Positions 29,017-37,650 of a stretch of 64,000 bases of DNA are shown one piece after another. This DNA is from Chitinophagaceae bacterium (GTDB lineage Bacteria; Bacteroidota; Bacteroidia; Chitinophagales; Chitinophagaceae), in assembly GCA_019752045.1 (NCBI GenBank), contig JAIEMP010000007.1, positions 124,001-188,000 of the forward strand, read 5' to 3'. The stretch's first letter is position 1, and each line of letters opens with the position of its first letter. The notes beneath the pieces were generated by a model. The model was not told where the DNA came from, made no database searches, and saw nothing but the letters and a program-made list of their open reading frames with translations. The position numbers and the translations under genes are program-made.

Positions 29017-29478
29017 ATGCTTAGTTCAATAACATGGGGTCAATACCTTTCAGCAGTACTTATTTCCTTGATTTGCTATTACACTTATGTCGGGTACAAA
29101 TATTTTCATTGGGAATTGCTGGCAATGATCGGCATAAAGAAAGTGGAGTCAGGCGCTACCCCTATTGCGGTAGCTGATCTTAAAAAGCAATTTGTTTCGG
29201 AAAACCATTCAGATTACTTGCCGAAAGAAACAATTGACACTGATCTTACCCCGGTTATAAACGCATTTGAAGATGAAGTAAAAGCCTTTTTGCAAGAAGC
29301 CGGAAGCGGCACAGACAAAGCTTCTCTACTAAGCGCCCTGCAACAAATATGTCAGAAATATCCGGTATTGAGAAATTCAGACAATAGCGATGAATTGAAC
29401 CTATTCATACTAAAGGAAGTTGAAAAATACAATTCTGAAATTATTAAGGTACAAGACATTCAGCAGCTTTGGCGCTGA
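29017..29478 (+). CDS. small membrane protein of the transfer region
   Basis: 153 residues. One hydrophobic segment lies at about residues 8-25 (YLSAVLISLICYYTYVGY), followed by a soluble acidic helical domain. I recognise it only as the kind of protein found just upstream of traE in Bacteroidota conjugative elements; no function can be assigned. A long perfect hairpin starts 2 bases after its stop codon and separates it from traE. Confidence 0.6.
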   Translation: MLSSITWGQYLSAVLISLICYYTYVGYKYFHWELLAMIGIKKVESGATPIAVADLKKQFVSENHSDYLPKETIDTDLTPVINAFEDEVKAFLQEAGSGTDKASLLSALQQICQKYPVLRNSDNSDELNLFILKEVEKYNSEIIKVQDIQQLWR

Positions 29479-29479
29479 T

Positions 29480-29555
29480 GAAAGTAATGCTTCATTATCT
29501 GCGGGCAGGAAAATCATGTGCGATGGGTTAGTATAATGAAGCATTCTTTCTTTTA
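29480..29555 (+). terminator. long hairpin between the small membrane gene and traE
   Basis: Bases 29480-29498 pair with 29533-29550. The inner stem is 13 perfect pairs (AATGCTTCATTAT with ATAATGAAGCATT), then one unpaired T, then GAAAG with CTTTC: 18 pairs in all around a 34-base loop. A T-rich stretch (TTTTATTC) follows. It can act as an intrinsic terminator or attenuator for the tra genes that begin 23 bases downstream. Confidence 0.65.
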
Positions 29556-29573
29556 TTCATTTCTCAAATTAAT

Positions 29574-29900
29574 GTGTGTATGAAAACAGTGATTGAAAGA
29601 AGAAAATTGATTTATGGAACAGTTTCCTTTTTGTTACTTCTGATTACAGTATCAGCGTTGGCCCAGGATGGCAACGCAGGTATAAACGAAGCCAACACAA
29701 AAGTAAGAAGCTATTTTGCTGCTGGTGTAAACCTGATGTATGCTGTTGGGGCTATTGTAGGGCTGATCGGCGCTGTAAAAGTCTATCAAAAATGGAATAG
29801 TGGCGACCATGATACCGGAAAAGTGGCGGCGGCCTGGTTTGGCAGTTGTGTGTTCCTCGTAATTGTAGCCACCGTTATCCGCTCATTCTTTGGTGTATAA
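29574..29900 (+). CDS. traE: TraE, conjugative transfer protein (DUF4134)
   Basis: 108 residues. A signal or first membrane segment (about 15-30, ending SALAQ) is followed by GINEANTKVRSYFAAGVNLM, YAVGAIVGLIGAVKVYQKW and KVAAAWFGSCVFLVIVATVI, which is the DUF4134 signature of TraE in CTnDOT-type elements. With two further membrane segments it resembles VirB2-like subunits and is thought to be part of the membrane channel. ATG at 29574 and at 29580 are both possible. In known elements traF follows directly; here traF lies 25.6 kb away. A strong hairpin precedes the gene. Confidence 0.92.
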   Translation: MCMKTVIERRKLIYGTVSFLLLLITVSALAQDGNAGINEANTKVRSYFAAGVNLMYAVGAIVGLIGAVKVYQKWNSGDHDTGKVAAAWFGSCVFLVIVATVIRSFFGV

Positions 29901-29911
29901 AACCATTGTGT

Positions 29912-30394
29912 ATGAAAGAAATCTTAATCGGCAAATTATTAGAGTATATCAGGGATAATAACCCGGATATACTTTTTGCACTGGAGGCAGAAGATAAATT
30001 GCGTTTATGGCTTTACTCAAAAGCTGACAGTGTGGAATCTCGTTGGCAACAAATGGAAGCGGGAAAACAACCTGCTTACATAATCGAAGAAACCTGTTTG
30101 AATGAATTAACAAGAGAACTCAGACCATCCCGTTACAACTACATTTCCAATCTTCTTGAACAGGAATTTGAAAAAGATTATAAAATGCTTGTGAAAGCAG
30201 GATTGTTACAGCATGAAGTGGTGAACATGATTGGCTATTGCGACTCAGTATTTGAGGACTTAAAGTTTTCAGAAGAAACCGAGGACAATCGTTTTATCTA
30301 TTATGCCATAAGCGGAGCTATTGGTGAATACTTAGATAGTAACAGTGTGAGAGAAATAGTGAGCAATGAGTTACAACAGTCAGCAGAAACTTAA
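29912..30394 (+). CDS. uncharacterised small protein between traE and the methylase-helicase
   Basis: 160 residues from the ATG at 29912, which lies 11 bases after the traE stop; the frame extends upstream into traE but that part is a shadow. The protein is acidic and helical with no signal or membrane segment. Phrases such as ELRPSRYNYISNLLEQEF and LVKAGLLQHEVVNMI faintly recall DUF1896-type proteins, which accompany methylase-helicase genes in Bacteroidota mobile elements. Its last 29 bases overlap the methylase-helicase start, so the two are translationally coupled and may work together. Confidence 0.65.
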   Translation: MKEILIGKLLEYIRDNNPDILFALEAEDKLRLWLYSKADSVESRWQQMEAGKQPAYIIEETCLNELTRELRPSRYNYISNLLEQEFEKDYKMLVKAGLLQHEVVNMIGYCDSVFEDLKFSEETEDNRFIYYAISGAIGEYLDSNSVREIVSNELQQSAET

Positions 30395-33300
30395 AGACAA
30401 TATCGAAGCTATTCGGATTTCTTTGAACTGGTCAGAAGGAATGGTATTATCTTCTGACCAGATTTCTGCATTAAAGAAGTATTCCGGTTTTGGCGGATTA
30501 AAAGCTGTTCTATTCCCAAATAATTCTAAAGAAGAATGGAAAAAATTGAATGCCTCCAAGGAAGATCTGAAACTATATCCACAGATAATGAAGCTGCATG
30601 AAATATTGCAGCAAAAACTTACAGACAAAGAATATAAAGATGCAATTGATTCTATCCGCAATAGCATTCTTACAGCTTTTTACACACCCGACTTCATTCC
30701 GCAGACGTTGTTTAGCATCTTAAAAGAAAAAGGTATTGAACCAAAATCTTTGTACGAACCCAGCGCCGGTGCTGGTGTGTTTGTAACCGATGCCGCAGCA
30801 ACATTTCCATCATTGAAAACAATCACTGCAGTTGAGAAAGATCTTATAACAGGTAAAGTATTAACTGCATTAAGCAGTTCCTTATCCGTTCCTACCACTA
30901 TTGAAATAAAAGGCTTTGAAGAAACGGTTTCTTCAGAGAATGGGCAGTATGACTTAATTGTCAGCAATATTCCATTTGGCAATTTTAAGGTGTATGATGA
31001 CAGCATACAAGAAAAAGGATTAACGGATAAGATTCATAATTACTTTTTTGCGAAAGGACTTGATAAATTAAATGACGGTGGCTTGTTGGCCTATATTACT
31101 ACTGATGCCTTTCTCAACAGCCCATCCAACCAAGTCGCCAGGGAATTTCTTTTAAACCATTCTGATTTCATTAGCCTGAATGTAATGCCAGATAACCTGA
31201 TGAAAGATACAGGCAATACAGAGGCTTCCAGTCATTTGCTCATTGTACAAAAAAATCAAAACAAACAATCTATAACAGAAGAAGAACAGCAACTGATAAA
31301 ATCAATTGACAAGGATAATCAATTTGGTAAATACTCCCTTAATCAATACATCGTTCTTCATCCTGAAATAATTCTTGGTAACCAAATTAAGCCTGGCAAG
31401 GATCAATATGGAAAGGCGCATGAAACGGTGTGGCAAACCGGAAATATTAAACTCATAGTGCCAAAGCTTGCTGATTCAATCAGCAAAGGGATTGACAAAA
31501 GATTTAATGCCGATCATTTCAACAGGCAACTAAAACAGGTTGAAAAGCCAAAAGAAAGACAACTCACTTATACAACGATGCCCGACAATAAACCGGATAA
31601 CAGTTCGGTGCAATTGGGTTTGTTTGATAATGGGTCTGCTACAAGTATCAACAGGGCTAACGCCTATATCAATCCTCTTGATGCCACAGTCGTAGATAAA
31701 AAGACAGCCAGAATTTTAAACGTCATCCGTACAGTAGATAAGCCGGAACATGAATTAATTGTTTTGATGACCGCCAAATCAACTGCATTCAAACAATATG
31801 TCTATAAGCTTTACTCTAATGCTGAAGAATTACAGTTTTCAGCTAACTGGATGAATGCTGGCCTACTCCAACATGAATTGACAAGTTTAACCAATACACT
31901 CAAAAAATACGGCCAACAGTTTTACAATGATGGTGAGACTGTTTTTCATGTTTCATTGAGCGACGATGATAAACTGGATACATTAAATAATATTAATCCT
32001 TTTTTCAAAGAAGGAACGCTGATTGTACATAACAACCGTGTTGGCTTTGTTTCCTACATGGCATCGGATGATGATAAACCGGTCTTTTTGCCCAGCCTGC
32101 ATGATAAGAGAGACCTGGGGTTTTATCAGCAATACACAGCTATAAGAGATATGTACCTGGCACTTTCCGACAAAGAAAATACAGGAACTGTCGCTGATGA
32201 GAATACGAGGAATGATTTGAATGAAGCTTATGAAGCATTGATTAAAGGCTTTGGTCTTTTGAATTCACCTGCTAACAGGCAACGCATTCTAAAAGATGAG
32301 GCATTTGGATTAACCATGCTTTCATCGCTGGAAAGAAAAGAGGGTGCGCAATTTGTAAAGGCTGATATTCTCACACAATCATTATTACCGAAACAGGAAG
32401 TTTATACAACCGACAACCCTTTAGAAGCCCTGGCAAAAAGCCTTAACGATAAGGGCAAAGTGGATATTGAGTTTATTGCTGCAGCAACTGATAGTACAGA
32501 GGCAGAAACAATTTCTGTTCTTGCCAATCATATTTACCTAAATCCAACCAGCACTGAATGGGAAACTGCAGACCAGCTTTTAAGCGGCAACGTGGTAAGT
32601 AAACTCAGCATAGCATCTGAAGCGGCCGAAAAGAACCCCGACAATATGCATTTGCTGAAAAGCCTGCATGCATTACAAAAAGTGCAACCGGAAAAAATTC
32701 CTTTTGAATTACTCGATTTCAATCTTGGCGAAAGATGGATACCAGAGAGCTTTTACAACCGCTTTGCTTCTCATCTTTTCGAGATGCATACTGATGTCAG
32801 TTATTTTCCTTCTGTAGATTCTTTTAAAGTAAAACCTATCAGCAGTAATGCAAAAACCAACCAGGAGTATGCAGTAACAACAAAGAGCGGAAAAACTACT
32901 TCTGGAGCTTTACTACTGGAACATGCCTTAGAAAACACCACACCGTTCTACACATACGAAGTTGATTTAGGTGATAGAACAATCCGGGTGCCGGATAATG
33001 AAGCCATTCAGTTGGCACATCAGAAAATAGAATCTATCCGCAATGGTTTTATTGAGTGGCTAAAAGAGTTGCCCCAAAATGACAAAAAAGAATTAGAGAC
33101 CCTGTATAATGATACATTCAATTGCTATGTACTGAGAGAATATGATGGCAGCCATTTACAATTTCCAGGTTTAGACAAGAAAAGATTAGGTATTGATGAT
33201 TTATACAGCTCCCAGAAAAATTCTGTTTGGCGTATTGTGCAAAATCGTGGTGCATTAATTGACCATGAAGTGGGCCTCGGAAAGACATTAACCATGGTGG

Positions 33301-35861
33301 TTGCCTCCCATGAAATGAAAAGACTAAAGATTGTAAACAAGCCAATGATACTTGCACTTAAAGCGAATGTGCGTCAGATAGCAGAAACGTACAGAAAAGC
33401 ATACCCCAATGCAAGGATACTGGCACCGGACGAAAATGATTTTACCCCTGCTAAAAGATTGCGGCTATTTCATGAAATAAAAAACAATAATTGGGATTGT
33501 ATTATTCTCACTCATGACCAATTTGGAAAAATTCCCCAAAGTTCGGAAATACAAAAACAGATTTTTGAGACAGAGCTGGATAATGTTGAGAGAGATTTAC
33601 ATACACTCAAAGAAATGGGTGGTGAAATATCCCGTCGCATGTTGAAGGGACTGGAGATACAAAAAACAAATCTTGCTGTAAAACTGCAGGAGTTAAGAAA
33701 AAATATCGATGAAAAGAAAGATGCAGGGATCAACTTCCGGGAACTGGGAGTTGATCATTTGTTTGTAGATGAGGCCCACAAGTATAAAAATCTTACTTAC
33801 ACTACACGACATGATAGAGTTGCTGGCCTGGGAAATAAAGAAGGAAGTCAGAAAGCACTGAACATGCTGTTCGCTGTTCGGGAACTGCAAACAAGATTTA
33901 ACAGCGACTTATGTGTTACATTTCTTTCCGGCACACCTATCAGTAACAGTCTTACTGAAATGTACCTGCTGTTTAAATACCTTCGGCCAAAGGAAATGGA
34001 ACGGCAACGGATTGAAAATTTTGATGCATGGGCTGCTGTGTTTGCAAAGAAAACAACCGACTTTGAATTTTCAGTTACCAATGAAATTATTGCGAAAGAA
34101 AGGTTCCGCCATTTTATAAAAGTTCCCGAACTGGCATTGTTCTATAATGAGATTACTGATTATAAAACGGCCAAACATATTAATTTGGATAAACCTGAAA
34201 TTGATAAACAGTTAATCAATATTCCACCAACACCGGAACAACAGGAATTTACAAAACGACTGATGCAATTTGCCAAAACCGGAGATGGTGAATTAATTGG
34301 GAGACCAAGACTGACAGATGAAGAAGATAAAGGTCGTATGCTGATTGCAACGAACTATGCAAAAAAGATGGCGGCTGATATGCGATTGATTGACTCCGGT
34401 AAATACAGCGACCATCCTAATAATAAAGTCAATGTTTGCGCCAGGAAAGTAGCTGAGATTTACGAACAGAGCAAAGAGTATAAAGGCACTCAAATTATCT
34501 TCTGTGATATTGGCACACCTAAGCCTGATGAGTTTAATATTTATGATGCATTGAAAGGAAAGCTAAGCAACGATTTTAAAATTCCTGCTCATCATATCAC
34601 ATTCATACATGACTGGACAGATAAGCAAAAGCCGGAACTCTTTCGGAAGATGAATAATGGTGAGATAAGGATTATGTTGGGCAGCACGGAGAAGGCAGGA
34701 ACTGGCTTAAATGTGCAGGCGAAGATAGTAGCCATGCACCATTTGGATATTCCCTGGAAACCTTCCGAACTGGAACAAAGAGATGGCCGTGGTGCAAGAC
34801 AGGGAAATATTATTGCCAAAGAGTTTTACAATAATAAGGTGAAGAATTTTATTTATGCAGTTGAACAATCTCTCGACAACTATAAATTCAATCTTTTGAA
34901 GAATAAGCAAACCTTCATCAGCCAGATGAAGAACTGCGAACTGAATGTGAGAACAATTGATGAAGGAAGTATTGATGAAAAGAGTGGTATGAATTTCTCC
35001 GAGTATATCGCCATTCTTTCAGGTGATACCACATTGCTGGAAAAATCAAAAATGGAAAAGAAGATAGCGGTATTAGAAAGCCTTCGGAATGTGCATCACA
35101 AAGAGGTATTTCGTTCAAGATTCAAGCTGGAAAATTTACTTGAGGAAAAAGGAAAGGTGATTGAAACACTTAACAAACTTGTGGTTGATGAAACACATTA
35201 TAAAGATCAATTGACTTATGATAAAGAAGGAATAAAATTTAACCCAGTTAAGATAGAAGGATTGAACAATACTGACGCAGAGATTACCGGCGCACATCTT
35301 ATCGGGCTTTATACGGGATGGAAACCACAAATTGGTGAAGACGAATACAAGAAAATAGGAACTCTCTATGATTTCGACTTATACATTCGCAGACAGAAAG
35401 AAACCTATGAAGACAAAGGACTGTTTGAGTATAAATACAGCAATGTGTTCTATGCAGAAAGTAAGCAAACAGGTATCAAATATTCCTGGAACCAGGGGCA
35501 TATCAATATTGATAACCCCAAACTGGCCGCCCGGTATTTTCTCAATGCCATTGACCGGGTTGAGTCGCTCAAAGAGAAATATCAGAAGTCTTTGAAGGAA
35601 TTGGAACAAAATATACCCATGCTGGAAAAATTAGTATCAAAGCCTTTTGAAAGAGATGAGGAGTTGGCTCAGTTAAAAAAAGAGGTATCAAGATTGGAAA
35701 GGGAGATTACGCTGAAGATACAGGCCAAACAGATTAACCAAGCAGAAAATAAAACAGATGCCACTGTGGTAGAGATGAATTTAAAACCTAAAAAACTCGA
35801 AAAAACTTTACTACCCAAAAAGAATGGTAATCAAAGTCAGGCCAAAGGTCTGCGATTGTGA
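30366..35861 (+). CDS. N6-adenine DNA methylase fused to SNF2-like helicase
   Basis: 1831 residues. The N-terminus KYSGFGGLKAVLF is typical of these giant mobile-element proteins. The methylase has SAM motif I YEPSAGAGVFV near residue 130 and catalytic motif NIPFG near residue 201, a variant of NPPY/F. A superfamily II helicase follows: HEVGLGKTLTMV (Walker A) near 968, VDEAHKYKN (DEAH) near 1133, SGTPISNSLTEMYLLF (motif III), STEKAGTGLNVQ and EQRDGRGARQGN (motifs V and VI) near 1475. A coiled-coil tail ends the protein. No nuclease motif was seen. Relatives such as phage P1 DarB protect incoming DNA from restriction, so an anti-restriction or DNA-processing role during transfer is inferred. 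Confidence 0.9.
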   Translation: MSYNSQQKLKDNIEAIRISLNWSEGMVLSSDQISALKKYSGFGGLKAVLFPNNSKEEWKKLNASKEDLKLYPQIMKLHEILQQKLTDKEYKDAIDSIRNSILTAFYTPDFIPQTLFSILKEKGIEPKSLYEPSAGAGVFVTDAAATFPSLKTITAVEKDLITGKVLTALSSSLSVPTTIEIKGFEETVSSENGQYDLIVSNIPFGNFKVYDDSIQEKGLTDKIHNYFFAKGLDKLNDGGLLAYITTDAFLNSPSNQVAREFLLNHSDFISLNVMPDNLMKDTGNTEASSHLLIVQKNQNKQSITEEEQQLIKSIDKDNQFGKYSLNQYIVLHPEIILGNQIKPGKDQYGKAHETVWQTGNIKLIVPKLADSISKGIDKRFNADHFNRQLKQVEKPKERQLTYTTMPDNKPDNSSVQLGLFDNGSATSINRANAYINPLDATVVDKKTARILNVIRTVDKPEHELIVLMTAKSTAFKQYVYKLYSNAEELQFSANWMNAGLLQHELTSLTNTLKKYGQQFYNDGETVFHVSLSDDDKLDTLNNINPFFKEGTLIVHNNRVGFVSYMASDDDKPVFLPSLHDKRDLGFYQQYTAIRDMYLALSDKENTGTVADENTRNDLNEAYEALIKGFGLLNSPANRQRILKDEAFGLTMLSSLERKEGAQFVKADILTQSLLPKQEVYTTDNPLEALAKSLNDKGKVDIEFIAAATDSTEAETISVLANHIYLNPTSTEWETADQLLSGNVVSKLSIASEAAEKNPDNMHLLKSLHALQKVQPEKIPFELLDFNLGERWIPESFYNRFASHLFEMHTDVSYFPSVDSFKVKPISSNAKTNQEYAVTTKSGKTTSGALLLEHALENTTPFYTYEVDLGDRTIRVPDNEAIQLAHQKIESIRNGFIEWLKELPQNDKKELETLYNDTFNCYVLREYDGSHLQFPGLDKKRLGIDDLYSSQKNSVWRIVQNRGALIDHEVGLGKTLTMVVASHEMKRLKIVNKPMILALKANVRQIAETYRKAYPNARILAPDENDFTPAKRLRLFHEIKNNNWDCIILTHDQFGKIPQSSEIQKQIFETELDNVERDLHTLKEMGGEISRRMLKGLEIQKTNLAVKLQELRKNIDEKKDAGINFRELGVDHLFVDEAHKYKNLTYTTRHDRVAGLGNKEGSQKALNMLFAVRELQTRFNSDLCVTFLSGTPISNSLTEMYLLFKYLRPKEMERQRIENFDAWAAVFAKKTTDFEFSVTNEIIAKERFRHFIKVPELALFYNEITDYKTAKHINLDKPEIDKQLINIPPTPEQQEFTKRLMQFAKTGDGELIGRPRLTDEEDKGRMLIATNYAKKMAADMRLIDSGKYSDHPNNKVNVCARKVAEIYEQSKEYKGTQIIFCDIGTPKPDEFNIYDALKGKLSNDFKIPAHHITFIHDWTDKQKPELFRKMNNGEIRIMLGSTEKAGTGLNVQAKIVAMHHLDIPWKPSELEQRDGRGARQGNIIAKEFYNNKVKNFIYAVEQSLDNYKFNLLKNKQTFISQMKNCELNVRTIDEGSIDEKSGMNFSEYIAILSGDTTLLEKSKMEKKIAVLESLRNVHHKEVFRSRFKLENLLEEKGKVIETLNKLVVDETHYKDQLTYDKEGIKFNPVKIEGLNNTDAEITGAHLIGLYTGWKPQIGEDEYKKIGTLYDFDLYIRRQKETYEDKGLFEYKYSNVFYAESKQTGIKYSWNQGHINIDNPKLAARYFLNAIDRVESLKEKYQKSLKELEQNIPMLEKLVSKPFERDEELAQLKKEVSRLEREITLKIQAKQINQAENKTDATVVEMNLKPKKLEKTLLPKKNGNQSQAKGLRL

Positions 35862-35953
35862 ATCAATCAGACAGTCGATAAGGGAGTATTTCACCTTGAC
35901 TAAATTCCGTGAATTATTTACCTTGATGTCGGTGATGTTTCTTCACTTAAATC

Positions 35954-36285
35954 ATGATTACTCGACTTATCCTTTGATTCTCCTTAATTTCACTTTGCGC
36001 ATGCAAAAATGAGCCTACCAGGCTTCATGACGGAACATACACCTATTCACAAAATGTCGGTCACGAAATCAAAAAGAACCAAATCGAAATTAACAGCAGA
36101 TGGTTTAACTATAATATCATATTGGGAAAGGACAACTCTATATATAAAAAAATTTATTTCCCATGCATTCAACATCCAAATAAGATTTATGTCCCATTAA
36201 GAGATGGGCGTACAATGATCATTAAGGTTAAAAGGATGGAAATATCATTTTCGATGATTGTCTTTTGAAAAAGAATACCCGGTAA
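35954..36285 (+). pseudogene. broken small lipoprotein gene
   Basis: From ATG 35954 the frame reads MITRLIL, then an in-frame TGA at 35975-35977, then FSLISLCACKNEPTRL, a lipobox (LCAC), and about 80 further sensible codons (DGTYTYSQNVGHEIKKNQ onward). Near 36230, in an A/G-rich stretch, a one-base shift restores a better ending (KDGNIIFDDCLLKKN) closed by TAA at 36283. A signal peptide with lipobox after a stop codon, plus a late frameshift, suggests a recently inactivated lipoprotein gene. It lies in the 510-base gap between the methylase-helicase and TerC, at the tra/cargo junction. A sequencing error is an alternative. Confidence 0.5.
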
Positions 36286-36371
36286 TAATCAACAATCCTA
36301 TTCCTTAAGCATTTATGTGAAATCAGGAATGAGGAAAAAGAATTGATAGTGACTGTCAATATCTTTTCCGG

Positions 36372-37130
36372 TTACAATACATTTTTGGGTAATTTTTCTT
36401 CGCCTTCAACATAGTGTTCATGTGTTACTACGGGTTTATTATTTCTATTCATCCGCATTTGAAAAATACTTACCAGCATTGAAAATGCCATGGAGAAATA
36501 AATATATCCTTTTGGAATTTCAATACCAAACCCTTCACTTACCAGGGCAAAACCGATCAGTAATAAAAATGAAAGTGCCAGCATTTTAAATGAAGGATGT
36601 TTATTTACAAAATTGCTGATTGGCTCTGCAGCTACCAACATTATTAAAACAGTAACAATAATAGCAACATACATTATCCATACCTCCTTAACCATCCCAA
36701 TTGCTGTTATAATAGAATCAATTGAAAAAACCAAATCCATTATTAAAATCTGCAAAATTACCTGGGCAAATGTGGCCGCATTAATATTTTTGGTTTTATT
36801 GCCCTGTTCCCCTTCCATTTTGTGATATATTTCAGCAGAGCTTTTATACAATAAGAACAACCCTCCTAAAATCAATATCAAGTCTTTTGCTGAAATACTG
36901 TGGCTAAAAACGCTGAATAAATCGTTGTTTAATTTCATGATTAATGTTACGATTGACAGTAACCCCAACCGCAATACCATAGCCAGTATTAAGCCATAGA
37001 ACCTCGCCTTCTTTTGCTGATGCACCGGCAGTTTATTGGCTAAAATGGATATGAAAATTACATTGTCTATCCCTAAAATAACTTCGAGACCTATCAGCGT
37101 TAGAAGTGAAATGATGATTTGATAATCCAT
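36372..37130 (-). CDS. TerC-family integral membrane protein
   Basis: 252 residues with seven or so membrane segments. The family signature GLEVILGIDNVIFISIL at residues 14-30 and MDLVFSIDSIITAIGMV near residue 135 place conserved acidic residues inside the membrane, as in TerC/Alx proteins. TerC proteins are linked to tellurite resistance, manganese export and alkaline-pH response, and also to metal loading of exported proteins. Here it opens the minus-strand cargo block beside the CutA-like gene (10 bases upstream), so an ion or metal role is likely. Confidence 0.9.
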   Translation of the reverse strand: MDYQIIISLLTLIGLEVILGIDNVIFISILANKLPVHQQKKARFYGLILAMVLRLGLLSIVTLIMKLNNDLFSVFSHSISAKDLILILGGLFLLYKSSAEIYHKMEGEQGNKTKNINAATFAQVILQILIMDLVFSIDSIITAIGMVKEVWIMYVAIIVTVLIMLVAAEPISNFVNKHPSFKMLALSFLLLIGFALVSEGFGIEIPKGYIYFSMAFSMLVSIFQMRMNRNNKPVVTHEHYVEGEEKLPKNVL

Positions 37131-37140
37131 AGACTTGTTT

Positions 37141-37482
37141 TTAATCTTCTGTTTCTTCCTCAGTTAAACTTAATCCTGTTACCCTTTTTTTAATCTTGTG
37201 ATGGAGAGTAATGGCCATGTGCACAATAGGCGTAGCACAGATGTAAAAGTCCATACCCGGAAATTCTTTCTTTAAACTTTCTTCAATTTCATCAAACAAC
37301 ATGCTCTTTGTTACAAACTGAATAAAATAAACCTCAGTGTGTACTTTTATTTGCGAGGAGTTTAAATGATAGGAATCAAGGGCATTACCAAAAACATCCA
37401 GGGTAAATTTGTTTTTCAGAATAATATTTGCAACAGCATCTCCCTGTTCTTTGCCGGCTACAACAAGTTTTACAATAATCAT
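37141..37482 (-). CDS. CutA/PII-like small protein
   Basis: 113 residues, soluble. The order of strands and helices, from MIIVKLVVAGKEQGDAVANI to KVHTEVYFIQFVTKSMLFDE and the late block DFYICATPIVHM, matches the CutA1/PII-like fold, whose members form trimers and bind metal or small ligands; identity to classical CutA is low. It is probably co-transcribed with terC, 10 bases downstream. A role in metal tolerance or as a regulator of the membrane protein is inferred. Confidence 0.45.
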   Translation of the reverse strand: MIIVKLVVAGKEQGDAVANIILKNKFTLDVFGNALDSYHLNSSQIKVHTEVYFIQFVTKSMLFDEIEESLKKEFPGMDFYICATPIVHMAITLHHKIKKRVTGLSLTEEETED

Positions 37483-37650
37483 TTGAGTACATTTTACATC
37501 GTTAAGAAATATTCAAAAAAGTCAGGCAGGTTTTACATTTTCCTCATGAAGGCTCCTGTATAGGATCGTTTATTTATACCTTCTTTGCTTCGATCATTTC
37601 TTTGTAACAATATTGCCTGAAGCTTCTGCATTTTCTGTTATTAGTTTTAA

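Noticed and set aside
36009-36200. 63-codon ORF in the gap after the methylase-helicase
   Set aside because: It is an alternative frame of the broken lipoprotein; only the other frame gives a signal peptide and lipobox.
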